DNA of 64,000 nt from Rhynchopus sp. YZ270_cl-10 (taxonomy: Eukaryota; Euglenozoa; Diplonemea; Diplonemida; Diplonemidae): the NCBI GenBank assembly GCA_964035575.1, contig OZ037872.1, positions 1,178,001 to 1,242,000 on the forward strand. The letters run 5' to 3'. The position numbers were made by a program, and so were the translations under genes. The notes under the pieces are model-generated. The model searched no databases and had not been told where the DNA came from. It was given only the letters and a program-made list of their open reading frames with translations. Below, one piece after another: positions 33,509 to 43,356 of the stretch (position 1 is its first letter; each line of letters opens with the position of its first letter).

Positions 33509-33558
33509 AACAAGCTATTCATTTTGCTTTTTATTACCAACAAAAAAAAAAAAAAAAA

Positions 33559-33903
33559 ATGCAGAACATTGTGTTGATGCTGCTTCTCGCGTTCCCTGTC
33601 TTGGTGGATGCGGATCGGGAGTATTATGGCGGGACGATCGCTGTGGGCGGAATGTGGTGGGTCGTGATGTGCGGGGCATTGGCAGTTCTGTTCCTGGTAT
33701 CAACCCTTCTCTGCTGGGAGGCAGGCAGGCAGGAACAACGGGAGGCCGCACGGAGGAGGGCAGTCATTGTACAGGATGGCGCGCAAGAAGGCCAACACGT
33801 GACTGTCTACATCGATGGAACCCCCTGGAGAGATGTCACCGTAAGCAATGATGAAGATGACGAAAACTCCGACGACCCTCTTCTCCCCGATATCATTGTG
33901 TGA
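33559..33903 (+). CDS. Small single-pass membrane protein, unknown function
   Basis: 114 residues from the ATG at 33559, which follows an A-run; the frame opens upstream only through spacer sequence. Residues 1-18 ('MQNIVLMLLLAFPVLVDA') look like a cleavable signal peptide. A short exposed segment ('DREYYGGTIAVGG') is followed by a membrane helix at about 32-53 ('WWVVMCGALAVLFLVSTLLCW'). The cytosolic part starts with 'EAGRQEQREAARRR' and ends acidic ('NDEDDENSDDPLLPDIIV'), so a type I topology is likely. The 'DDPLLP' resembles an acidic dileucine sorting signal. I recognise no family. Confidence 0.55.
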   Translation: MQNIVLMLLLAFPVLVDADREYYGGTIAVGGMWWVVMCGALAVLFLVSTLLCWEAGRQEQREAARRRAVIVQDGAQEGQHVTVYIDGTPWRDVTVSNDEDDENSDDPLLPDIIV

Positions 33904-34480
33904 AAAAAAAGCACACACAAAAAATATGTGAAGAAGAAAACCCCTTCAGTGAGGGTTTTTAATGCCGAGGATACTTCTCTGTAGTGGATGAGAGATTGGA
34001 TCATCTTTCATCGTGCAAATTTTTCTTTTCGTCTCTTTGGCGGAAAGAGAGAGTAAAGAGAGAGTATATTGCAGCAACAGGGTCAGAGGGTTGTTGTGTG
34101 TGCTCTTCTTAAGGCAGGGAGAGAGCTAGCTTTTTCGAGATTCCTTTTGTATAAAATAAACTAAAATGCAGTCGGTTTCTGTAGTCCTTTTTTTTTTAAA
34201 GGGAAGAGCTCTGCACGGCTACTAAAATCAACAGATTATATTTAAAAAGAAAGGAACGTTAAAAATAAGTGTAGCTTTGCATATCAGTCAAAAACTGCAC
34301 TTATTCCAATTTACCATTTTTTTAAAAAAGAAATTCCTGACAAACGAAAAAAGAAAAAAAAAAAAGTAATAATAACGTCTCGAGTGAAGAAAGAGACCCC
34401 TTTCTCCTCGCTCCCTTTTGCGTTTTGCTTATTTATTGTTTGGTTGCCAAAACATTGCAGGGAATTAACAGAGGTGAATT

Positions 34481-34525
34481 TTATAACACTGTCACGAGGG
34501 CTGTTGTATTTCAAGCCAAACTTTA
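34481..34525 (+). repeat. Repeat family E, 3' part
   Basis: ACACTGTCACGAGGGCTGTT and GTATTTCAAGCCAAACTTT. Confidence 0.55.
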
Positions 34526-34921
34526 TACCACAAAGGTCATACCATCAAAGAAAATGCAAAAACGAAAAAAAAAAAACAAAAAAACAATGTGGTGAGACGC
34601 GTAAAAGGGAAAAGTGCATCAGTATCATGTAGTAGGTGCGATGTCTCTCGGCAGTGAGAACAGAAGTCTCACGTAGAGCATAAAGCTAAAAGCTTGCTCG
34701 AATTACATGATCTTCAGTACCGGACAACAGTCTCCTTTATACGTTTATCACGATATTTTTTTTTCTCGTATTGTTGTGTCAGGAACCTGAAGTTCGCAGG
34801 AAACTTTCAGGTCCGAGCAGTGAGGTGCTTTAATTTTTTGTTTTTAAATGGTCTGGCTGAAAAGAAGGGCAAAAAAGAACACAAATTTACCGTTTGTTTG
34901 TTTGTTTGTTTGTTTTTTGTC

Positions 34922-34951
34922 AGTGCCCTGCGTCCCAGAGACGTCAGCACT
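34922..34951 (+). repeat. Hairpin repeat family B, compensated copy
   Basis: AGTGC/GCACT closes and CGTC/GACG forms a perfect inner stem (GGCG in other copies). ATCAACTTCACCC follows. Confidence 0.65.
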
Positions 34952-35104
34952 ATCAACTTCACCCTTTTTTTTCTTTTTTTTCCCCGCATGCTTTTCATTG
35001 CCGTACTGTACCGTACTTTGTTGTATCGACAAAAAAGGGTGCGGGATAACAGTGCTGAAAACGTATGGAATCATGTAAAAATGCCCTTTTTTTCACTTAT
35101 TTTT

Positions 35105-35138
35105 AGGTGACCAAGCACGAGAGGCTTAGAGTCATCTT
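35105..35138 (+). repeat. Hairpin repeat family A, copy
   Basis: AGGTGACCAAGCACGAGAGG and CTTAGAGTCATCTT; then ATAAGCTG, a T-rich tract and GTAG. Confidence 0.65.
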
Positions 35139-35163
35139 ATAAGCTGTTATTTTGTAGTTTTTT

Positions 35164-35210
35164 TAGGTACACTGTCACGAGCGGGCTGTTGTATTTCAAG
35201 TCAACTTTTT
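35164..35210 (+). repeat. Repeat family E, 3' part
   Basis: GGTACACTGTCACGAGCGGG and GTATTTCAAGTCAACTTTTT. It lies 25 bp after a family A copy. Confidence 0.6.
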
Positions 35211-35382
35211 TTTTTGCTTTTTTTTTTTTTTGAATGACACCCTTCCGCCCCGAAGACTTACGGAGGTGTTAGGGATTGGAAAAGTGGATGGCTGTCAATG
35301 ATTTTGATAAGCTTTTCCGCCTTTTTATTGGCTCCGGTCCTGTCACCAAAAGAAAAACTAAAAAAAAAAATTCTCCACCTTT

Positions 35383-35446
35383 GAAATTCATTAGCCTTTT
35401 GGGTGGTTTTGTGTACAGAACCCATCACCGGGTGATTATCGATACA
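35383..35446 (+). repeat. Folded repeat family H, partial copy
   Basis: TAGCCTTTTGGGTGG, GTGTACAGAACCC and TTATCGATAC align with 1932-1985. The second arm is rebuilt as ATCAC-CGG-GTGAT. Confidence 0.5.
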
Positions 35447-35499
35447 TAAAACCACCCTTTCTTCTTCTTTTTTTTCTTTTAGCGATCACAATTGTGATC

Positions 35500-35536
35500 A
35501 AGGTGACTAAGCACAGCGATGCTTAGGGGTTCACCT
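35500..35536 (+). repeat. Hairpin repeat family A, compensated copy
   Basis: AGGTGA pairs with TCACCT, so a G-T wobble of the consensus becomes G-C. The palindrome GATCACAATTGTGATC precedes it. Confidence 0.65.
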
Positions 35537-35751
35537 AAACAACGTTTCTTTTATTTCGCATTTGACACCACTGCACCACCCTTCGTGCGGAAGGAGTGTT
35601 GTAGCGTTGCGGGTGTATCTTAATTTTGTTTTTTTGTTTTGTTTTTTTAAAGATGTCAGGCTCATTCATCAACTGCCTCTCTTTTTAGAAATTCGTTTTA
35701 TAAATACCCCCGTTTTGGGAACGACTACAGGTAGAAAGCTTGCAGAAAAAG

Positions 35752-35800
35752 GGTGGAGGTCATCCTCGGGTGTCTAGACTAATACCCTGCCAAGTTTGCA
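35752..35800 (+). repeat. Hairpin repeat family D, copy
   Basis: GTGGAGGTCATCCTCGGGTG, CTAATACCC and CCAAGTTTGCAAAAA. Confidence 0.6.
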
Positions 35801-35901
35801 AAAAAAAAATACACAAAAAAAATGTCTCCAATTTTGGAATGAAAACGTAACAATTCAGAGCGATACCCAAATTCAAAAAGAAAAAAATGGGTGCTTTCAT
35901 A

Positions 35902-36035
35902 CATTGGTAGTCTGGCTGACTCTGCCAGACTTTTGATATATCCTGAATTTTCTTCGCTTTCTATACTTTGGAAAGTCAAGAAAAAGTCAAAAAATTGTGT
36001 GTCTTGAGTCTGGCACAGTCGGCCAGACCACCATG
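35902..36035. mobile_element. 134-bp MITE with TA duplication
   Basis: Inverted ends of about 30 bp share GTCTGGC.GACT.TGCCAG. TA is present at 35900-35901 and 36036-36037. No coding content. Confidence 0.65.
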
Positions 36036-36053
36036 TATGCTGTGTTGTATTTG

Positions 36054-36100
36054 GGTACAAGGTACACTGTCACAAGAGGCTTTGTATTCCAAGACACCCT
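36054..36100 (+). repeat. Repeat family E, 3' part
   Basis: GGTACACTGTCACAAGAGGC and TTTGTATTCCAAGACACCC, 18 bp after the MITE. Confidence 0.5.
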
Positions 36101-36451
36101 TTTTAACCTCTCTCTCCCACCCCCCATAGGTCTATTTTTGTTTATATCTGCAATACAAGCCAAACCTTGCAAAAGGCCGCGTCTCGTGCTCTTTTTTTTT
36201 CGATTCACAACCATTCTGCAGCTATTTTTTTTTTTTCATCTGCGGGTATATCAACCAAGGTCGGGAGCTACTAGATTGCATTTTTTTTTTTTTCTTCCTT
36301 TCCCCTTCCCCTTTTATTTCTTTTTTTTCTCTCTTTTTTCACGTTTTGTTGAATTTGTCCTTTGAATAACAAATCGAGAAGGCTTGCCGCTGTTTTTTTT
36401 TTTATTTTGTTTTGTTTTTATCAGCCCCGCCGCCAGGATTTTGGGTTTTGA

Positions 36452-36981
36452 AAAAGTTCTGTTGATGGTCCAAAAAAAAAATTCGCGCTTCGCGCGAAAA
36501 CCCCTGCAAAGCACCTTCTCGTGGCCTCCTGCGGAGAGACGCATGTTCCCCAAGCCCGGTCAGAGTTCCTCCGAATCAGCGACATTTGCTCTTCCCTCTC
36601 ACGAGGCTGTACATTGTACTCTACGGTGGCCGTCCACAAGCCGTAGTGGTGTCAGCCTTCTTATCAGTAAGCAGCGGTCATGGTACCCAGAGGTTCCTGG
36701 CGAAGCCACGGTACGCAACATTTTTAAAAAATGTTCCCATAAAATGGAACTGCGTTGGTGGGAGCTGCTTGCGCCGCAGGCGCACGGTACGCAACTTTTT
36801 TTTTTTTTCCAACACCCGATTTTGACTTTTTTGGGGCGTTTGAGCACTCACCTCTCCATATCTTCTTCTCCTGAGATTTTTTGACAAGTAGAACGGGTCT
36901 GAACCACTCAACAGAACTTTTTTTTTTTTTTTTTTTTTTTTTCCATTTTCAAAAAGTTCTGTTGACCATCAACAGAACTTT
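36452..36981. repeat. Fold-back segment with GTTCTGTTGATGGTC arms
   Basis: AAAAGTTCTGTTGATGGTC at 36452-36470 is inverted at 36964-36981 (GACCATCAACAGAACTTT). A third, inverted copy at 36908 makes a local palindrome with 36952. The interior holds a TTCGCGCTTCGCGCGAA hairpin and no gene. Confidence 0.5.
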
Positions 36982-37448
36982 GCTAGGTGGCGGCCCCCCT
37001 GGTTTTTATAGGGGGGTGAGGAGGGGTGTAAGGTTATCTGTGCTCTCTACGAAGCACATTAGAGGCATTTTCTGCACATTCAATATCATATTTTTTTGAG
37101 TCAGGCCAGCTTATTGCATTGGGAGAGCTGCCACATCCAGGGGTGAGATGTGCTGCCTGTTAAATGACTTCTCGAGTCCGCATTGCACTTCGCGGTGGCC
37201 CCAAAGGGAAGACACCCTTCAGAAGCCAGGTACAGAATGCCGTCCCCCCATCCCCACCCCCTTTACACTGTCCGCGTAGATCCCCCCACTACGTAAGGAG
37301 CCATCTGATGCTACAAGGCAAGTCGCTCCCCCAAAGCGATGTGCATTAGATGTTACGTGCGTGTTTTACGAACTAAGCCATGATTTCCCGTAGGGTCCCC
37401 GCTATGCTCCCACGGTAGCATGCAAAATCATATTAGTTTTTTTTTTTT

Positions 37449-37495
37449 GGTGGACAAAAACTCCATCTTTCGATTGAAAATATTATCTTAATCAT
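37449..37495 (+). repeat. Repeat family G, copy 2
   Basis: GGTGGACAAAAACTCC, ATCTTTCGATTGAAAAT and TCTTAATCAT, as at 4926. Confidence 0.55.
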
Positions 37496-37741
37496 GGCCG
37501 TTAAAAAGGCTGGGGGTATAAAGAGGTCGCGTGATTCGCCGAGCGGTTGTAAACCGCCTTCGTTCTCCACAGTACGCACCACTCACATCCCCAACCCTTT
37601 GCATGAGCTCGACTGAGCTGCGTTTTAGCACATTTCAACTACTCTTCACGTTTGCGGGTTTGGTTGCAAACTGACCCCCAACCCCCCAAAACCCAACCCC
37701 AACCCCTAGTAAGCCACTTCCCTTTCTACCTTATTTTGAAA

Positions 37742-37790
37742 TAGTGGAGATCACCATCAATCTGTCGACACTAGTACAACCAAGTTTTCA
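37742..37790 (+). repeat. Hairpin repeat family D, diverged copy
   Basis: TAGTGGAGATCACC, GACACTAGTACAACC and AAGTTTTCAAAAAAA. Confidence 0.55.
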
Positions 37791-37833
37791 AAAAAAAAAT
37801 GTAAAAGCGAAGGTAAATAACCAGAGGTCTTCG

Positions 37834-37864
37834 TCACATTTCTGCCACACCTTTTAGGGATGAG
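37834..37864 (+). repeat. Repeat family I, copy 2
   Basis: CACATTTCTGCCACACC and TTTTAGGGATGAG, as at 5467. Confidence 0.45.
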
Positions 37865-37914
37865 ATGAACGAACTTTTGTACAAATCTAATTTGTTCTTT
37901 GTTACTGGGGTGGG

Positions 37915-38365
37915 TCGAATATAAGAAAGGGTATCTTACATTTTAACTTTTAGCGCTATCTAACGACTCTGTACAGATTATACACATCTTAAATTCAATT
38001 CCAAGCACCGTGTCCTCTAAGTGCATGAAGCATCCTCCACCCCTCTTGTCACTGTCTTGTACAACTTGAGGGACAGGATCAGACTCTCAATACTCTGAGA
38101 CGTGCTTGGGAAGTTGCCATATTAGTACAGTATGGTACAACTCTGTACGTTTGTGGAAAGGGAAAGAAAACACACTCTCCTGGACCAGATCCTGAACCAA
38201 AGAAGCCGCTCACAAGCCGCGTGTTGCTGTGTCGTTTTTTCTACTGACGTTTGCTGTGTTATGCAATTAGGACACTGTACTCGAAGTTGAATATAAGATG
38301 GCGTAGAATCTGTACATCTTTAGATAAAGCTAAAAGTTAAATGTACGATACCCTTTCTTATTCGA
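37915..38365. mobile_element. 451-bp MITE with long inverted ends
   Basis: About 85 bp at the left end recur inverted at the right end with scattered differences (shared runs AGAAAGGGTATC, TTAACTTTTAGC, TGTACAGATT). The outermost TCGAAT/ATTCGA is flanked by GGG on both sides, a possible 3-bp duplication. No coding sequence. Confidence 0.7.
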
Positions 38366-39030
38366 GGGAGAAAGAAAAGGAAAACCCCCCCCCACTCACC
38401 CCACCCCTACATACACACAGAAAATGGGCACTATTCCGCACAGGAATTACCCATATCTGATATCAAAAAAAAAAATCACACACAAGGGGACGTATGATTT
38501 ACTCGAAGCCCCCCTTTTTTTTGTCTGCTTTCATTACAATCACAAATAGTACTAAAATATCCCCATCCCCACAACCCCCCCCCCCCCCCCTTTTTTTTTA
38601 AAGAAACAGAGAGAAAAGTATATCATGGGTACGCTCTTTTATTAAAAGGCGTCGCGAGAAATTCAGGAAAAAAAAGCTAAACGAAACGAAAATTTCAAAA
38701 AAGAAAATGGTGTTTACGGAAATCGGTCAATGCCCTGTCAATATCGAGACCGCACCAAAGAAAAAGAAGAAAAAAAAAAAACCTACCGAAAACAAAAGAA
38801 AATTTTTGTCCCCTCGATAAAAGAAGGGAACCTATTTTGGTTTAATCCACCTTTCGTTTGAGATGTGCATGTACACGAGGCACATTTATTCACTTTTTTC
38901 TTTCGTTGTTACCAGAAGAATATTACTAGTATTCTGAAGCCGCGCAAAAAAAGGCAATATGATTTGAGTTGTGGGTGCAACCGGGATCACGCTGCTTTTC
39001 GAGTTAACATTGCAAGGAGAGAAGAAAAAA

Positions 39031-39094
39031 AGGTGGAGATTGCACAACTGTGGCGACACAACCGAGGCAACTGCACTCCAACAAATTTATCAAA
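39031..39094 (+). repeat. Repeat family C, copy
   Basis: GGTGGAGATTGCACAACTG, CCGAGGCAACTGCACTCC and AACAAATTTATCAAA. A run of more than 30 A follows at about 39142. Confidence 0.7.
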
Positions 39095-39138
39095 AACGAA
39101 ATATTGAGAACGAAGAAAACGAAAAAGGGGGTGGAAAA

Positions 39139-39175
<37 letters not shown>

Positions 39176-40470
39176 AGTGCAAACTGGTGTGACAAAGCTA
39201 CGCTTAATCCAACTATACGTGAAAGTGACAGTCTTGTAAACAATACAAAGTTGCACGACAATCAGCAGGTTATCCAAAGCGTTTTAGCCAAAACAGCTCT
39301 GTGCGTATGTTACACCAAGCTTTCCTCCCCTAGAACTCTATCAAGAAACACATAGGGTGGGCTTAGTATCACCTTTACCAAACCCACCCACCCCTTAACC
39401 ACATAAACTTTGAAACATAAATGTGTCAGACCAGAGACTACCATGGGTACCCTAAACCGACCCAATCGATTTAGATCCAGTATTTTTCTTTTTTTTGCAC
39501 TTTTGAGCCCCCTCTGGGGGTCTTAAAATCACTTTTTTTTAAAATGACCACGATGATGTATCTGGTACAATTATCAAAAACGCAATTTACAACTCTGCCA
39601 CACTCCTTTATGGATGCAAAAGTGTGCTGTCTGTCTAGATCCTAGCCTTTTAGCCTATCAAAAAGGTGACAAATGTGATGTGTCGTAAGTCTTTCTTTTA
39701 TCCCGTTGACTACTTGTCAACGCGAAAAAGCGAGATAGCCGGTGTGTGTTTGGGGTTGGCAATCATTTTCTCCTTCTTCTTCTTGGATGAACGTGCCTTT
39801 TTTTGCACATCCGAGAGAACGAAAAGAATAGTTCGCTGTGCATTAAGTGGCATTTTTTTGTTGCAAAATGTGCGGCCCCAAATTCCCCATATTTTTTTTT
39901 CTCTTCTCTCTCTCCCTTTTTATGTTTTTTTTTTTTTTTTTTGTGTCGCTGCTTTCCCTTCCTTTCGTCTGGTTTCAATACCCACCCGCGCGTGCCTGTT
40001 GTATCTCCACCTCTTTTTGAACTGTGTTCCAGCGATCCAGAGGTGACTGATGCATCAGAAACAAGCATTTGTCGAAAAAAAACCCCCCTTCCCATCCCCT
40101 CCTCACACCTCGCACCTCCCACATAGTCTATGGCAAACCAGCTAAACAACGGAATAATTCTGTCTCCCGTTTTGCCGTTTTCCCTTATCTTCAATAAAAA
40201 GGGGGTAATGGAAACGCGTTTACCTGCGAACATAGTTCATGTGGGTGGCTTCCACCATATGCAGCAAACAAAAAATAAAGCACGCATCAGTGAAGAGCAG
40301 ATGTCCCTTCCCTCCATGGAAACACCTGTACACTAAACCAAGTTCTTCACAACGGAAAATAAGATTTAAAAAAAACGGAACACTTTTTTCAAGAATCCCA
40401 ATTTTTCTCCGCTAAAAAATCCAATCAAATAAGCACCCCACCCTACCCGCCCCTCCACACAAAACACAAC

Positions 40471-41127
40471 ATGTCTCTCGGAACCTTCATCACCCAGATT
40501 GGCCTGCCCAACTCCACCCCCGTAGAGCAGTACCTCAAGGTGCGTGGACTGACCGACAAATACACTGTTGAGAATGTTGTTGTGCTCCCAAGCGATGAAC
40601 TCCCACTTGGCGAGGTGCGTACCAAGCTGCAGGAGAGACTGCCACTTGGTGCGATTCCGGCACTGCAGCTGGCGGATGGTACTGTGATTGACGAGAGCAA
40701 CGCTGTGATGGCTTACCTTGAGGCAGCGCACCCAGAAGGGCGTCTGGAGGGGACTGACGCCAAGACGATTGCGCTTAACCGCAGCTGGAACGACCGTATC
40801 GAGAAGTCAATCACCGAGAACGGATTTGATGCCTTCCGCTGCGGGCCTGGCAAAGCGATCTTCGTCGGACGCTACCCTTGCCTCGAGGGGGCGCAAGAAA
40901 CCTTCAGTCTCCGTCTGCAGCACTTCCTCAAAGTGATCGACCCCCTAGTGCCCAAGGAAGGTCTCCTTGGTGGTGCACGCCCCAACATTGCGGACCTGCG
41001 TTTCGTGACCGCCTTTGAGTTCCTCACAAACAAAGACTTCGGAGCTATTGTCGGAGACGGTCTTGAAGTGAACAAAAACGTTAACGCGCTCTTCAAGAGA
41101 CAGCAGGCCTTCCTTGCTGCACTCTGA
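40471..41127 (+). CDS. Glutathione S-transferase-like protein
   Basis: 218 residues, the usual GST length. The N-terminal thioredoxin-like half (about 1-83) has the cis-Pro segment 'AIPALQLADG' and 'IDESNAVMAYLEAAHP', the motif that holds the gamma-glutamyl part of glutathione. The helical C-terminal half (about 95-218) includes 'PNIADLRFVTAFEFL', matching the N-capping box (S/T-x-x-D) in position. The usual catalytic Tyr/Ser near residue 10 is not obvious: the region reads 'ITQIGLPNSTP', where Ser15 or Thr16 could serve. It may be a detoxifying enzyme or a GST-fold domain such as that of eEF1B-gamma, but the eEF1B C-terminal domain is absent. Start: the ATG follows a C-rich leader (CCCTACCCGCCCCTCC). 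Confidence 0.8.
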   Translation: MSLGTFITQIGLPNSTPVEQYLKVRGLTDKYTVENVVVLPSDELPLGEVRTKLQERLPLGAIPALQLADGTVIDESNAVMAYLEAAHPEGRLEGTDAKTIALNRSWNDRIEKSITENGFDAFRCGPGKAIFVGRYPCLEGAQETFSLRLQHFLKVIDPLVPKEGLLGGARPNIADLRFVTAFEFLTNKDFGAIVGDGLEVNKNVNALFKRQQAFLAAL

Positions 41128-41376
41128 AAAAAGAAGTTTTTTTAAAGTTTTTTGATATTTTGTGATGGGCAACATCTTCAAACCTTTCTGTCTTTTTGTT
41201 TATTTTTATTGTCGTTTCCCAATTTTGTGAGAGAAACTGAATGTCACATACTGTAGTTATTTTGAAGGTAGCTCAAAGGGGGGCTTCGGTCTTAGCAAAA
41301 TCCTTTGGTTCTGAGAATAACTTCACTTTTCTATTATTTCCCGCGCAGCTGATGCTGTGCGATGACGGATGTAATC

Positions 41377-41412
41377 AAGATGACTAAGCACGAAGAGGGT
41401 TAGGGTCATCTC
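41377..41412 (+). repeat. Hairpin repeat family A, copy
   Basis: AAGATGACTAAGCACGAAG and GGTTAGGGTCATCT; A-T replaces G-T in the outer stem. Confidence 0.6.
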
Positions 41413-41445
41413 GCAAAAGTTTATTTTCTTTTCTTTTCACCTCTT

Positions 41446-41544
41446 CCACCTGATTTTTTACCCCGCGTATAGGCGCGTAAAGGCTGGGGAAAATGGGTGG
41501 GGTTTGGCCTATACGGGCCTTTACGCGGGGTAAAAATCAGGTGG
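41446..41544. mobile_element. 99-bp fold-back element with CTCTT duplication
   Basis: Inverted arms CCACCTGATTTTTTACCCCG and its complement enclose a centre in which GCGTATAGGC and GCGTAAAGGC are exchanged between arms. CTCTT flanks both ends (41441-41445 and 41545-41549). Confidence 0.65.
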
Positions 41545-43231
41545 CTCTTGTGGATGCTTGTGGATAGCTCCATTTGTCTTTAAAGATTTCATCTTTTTTT
41601 TCCCCGGTGCATTTGCACTCCAACTACCATCTTTTCTATTCGCTAAACCTAACGTCGTCCCGTCCATGTGGGTCTAGTTCTGTTTGCCTCTGTGTCTGTA
41701 TTTTTGGGGTTTTCGAAAGTCACGAAAAGGTCCGATTTTTTTGCAACACCAATTTGCAAGACATCCAGGAATTTTCTATTTTCCCCCATTTATATTGAGT
41801 ATTCCCCCCCCCTTTTTCCCTTCTTCCTTTCCCTACTACCTGCATTGATGAAAACTGTTCCTCGTTGACTTTGCACATATGTGATGGGAAAAAAAAACAA
41901 AACATTTTCCACACGAATCTGTGCTGGCTAACTTTATTCTTCGAGGGTACAGAAAAATGCTGCAGAAACCCCCTTATGCCCCTTCCTCTCCGCGAAAAAC
42001 TGAAAAAAATAAAAAGAACAGGGGGAGATAGTCAGACTTACCCTACCCTATTTTGAAAAAGTTCAGACTTGCCCTATGAAAAAGTTCAGACTTGCCCGAA
42101 AATAAGTTCAGACTTGCCCTAAAAGTGTTTTTAGGGCAAGTCTGAACTTATTTTTAGGCAAACACTTTTTTTAGGGCAAGTCTGAACTTTTTTAGGGCAA
42201 GTCTGAACTTTTTTAGGGCAAGTCTGAACTTATTTTTAGGGTAAGTCTGAACTTATTTTAGGGCAACAAGTCAGGCCACTTTGGCTGGGGCACTCTTGGG
42301 GCCCCATGTGGTATGACTTGTTTTATTGCCCTAAAATGCCTAACCGAGCCGGAGCCCAAAAATTGATGCCAGAAACCACCAGCCACCCGGAAAGGGTGAA
42401 CAGGCAGTCCACGTTGGGCCAGAACCGGTTACAAAGGAAGCCGTGTTCTGGGGCAACGTGGGGCGCAAAGTTTTACAATTTTCATGCACGGGTGCTCCAC
42501 AAATTACCAAGTATTCCTTCTTTGTTGAATTGAGAGAGAGTCAGTGTTTAGCTACCACGCGGGTTTGCTTAGAATCCTTCGAGGCCGGCACAATTTTATT
42601 TATGTGGTCGGTTAAGACATGCCTATTGAAGAACAACGAGATCATCGTTGAAAGGAGCGAACTCCCCTTCCCACAACATCTCTCACATTTCAACTCAGAA
42701 TTCATACTTGGTTATTTGCTTTGTCCATACGCAATCAAATTGTCATGCTTTCAAGAGCATGCCTGGCCAAAATGCAACAACGTGGAAAAATTGTTGTTGT
42801 TCCAAAAGGCAACAAGACCACCCACAAGGGGTTGAATTGTGCACTGTCCGGGGGAGCGCAAAGTTTTTTCCCTGTACACAGTGGACACATCTTTATCACT
42901 TTGTTCCCACGGGGACACATTTGGATACTGCACGCATGCAGAAGTGCCAAACATGTCCGCACGTGGAGTGGAGTGTCCATCATGTTTTCCTGGTTTCCAA
43001 AAAGCAGTTTTCTTGCACTTACTATTTGCCCCGGTGTCTGGCAATAGAAGTGGCTAACATTGTAATGAGTAGCATATACATACCGTTGATCCAAATGAGT
43101 AAGGCGACCAACAAGTCCTCTGGACTTTTTTGTTGTGACGACAATCGCGGAGTAATCCCGGAGAATTACATCCTCGTATAAAAAGTTAAAGGTAGAGGTG
43201 GGGAAACTGTAGCTATAGAAATAGTTGTTGC

Positions 43232-43262
43232 AGTAGTGCAGACACCCGAGGGTGCACCACTA
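43232..43262 (-). repeat. Hairpin repeat family D, inverted copy
   Basis: On the minus strand TAGTGGTGCACCCTCGGGTG then TCTGCACTAC. It is inside the Mutator-like element. Confidence 0.55.
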
Positions 43263-43277
43263 TGCTTTTCTTTGGTT

Positions 43278-43356
43278 GTATCGACAATTTTACGTACATG
43301 ATGTAGGACCTGTACAATGTCGCCCAAAGGCTTTGTACTTACTGCAGTAATCGGTA
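43278..43356 (-). repeat. Folded repeat family H, copy 2 (inverted)
   Basis: On the minus strand AAGTACAAAGCCTTTGGGCG, then ACATTGTACAGGTCC and TTGTCGATAC, as at 1925-1985. Confidence 0.6.

Larger units (their letters stand above)
31400..33558. other. 2.2-kb spacer, repeats and homopolymer runs
   Basis: No gene seen. It contains hairpin repeats B (31862) and E (33022), a diverged A (33475), and many poly(T)/poly(A) runs. Confidence 0.5.
33904..40470. other. 6.6-kb repeat-rich spacer
   Basis: No host gene could be supported. It contains hairpin repeats A, B, C, D, E, G, H and I, two MITEs (35902-36035 and 37915-38365), a fold-back segment (36452-36981), and long A, T and C runs. Confidence 0.5.
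41128..42022. other. Spacer with family A hairpin and fold-back element
   Basis: No gene seen. Contents are the two elements listed below plus a degenerate family B hairpin near 41606. Confidence 0.5.

Noticed and set aside
5809-34951. Self-cleaving ribozyme (hammerhead or twister) in family B or H hairpins
   Set aside because: The conserved cores (CUGAUGA...GAAA, or the twister loops) are absent.
37530-37610. Possible tRNA (GCCGAGCGGT looks like a Ser/Leu D-arm)
   Set aside because: No acceptor stem, anticodon arm or T-loop could be paired around it.
37670-37712. Telomere-like CCCCAACCC runs
   Set aside because: They are irregular, short and interstitial; not the TTAGGG repeat expected for this group.
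42443-43181. Overlapping frames of 100-177 codons inside the Mutator-like element
   Set aside because: No transposase motif is visible and frames overlap in both directions; no evidence of a gene.
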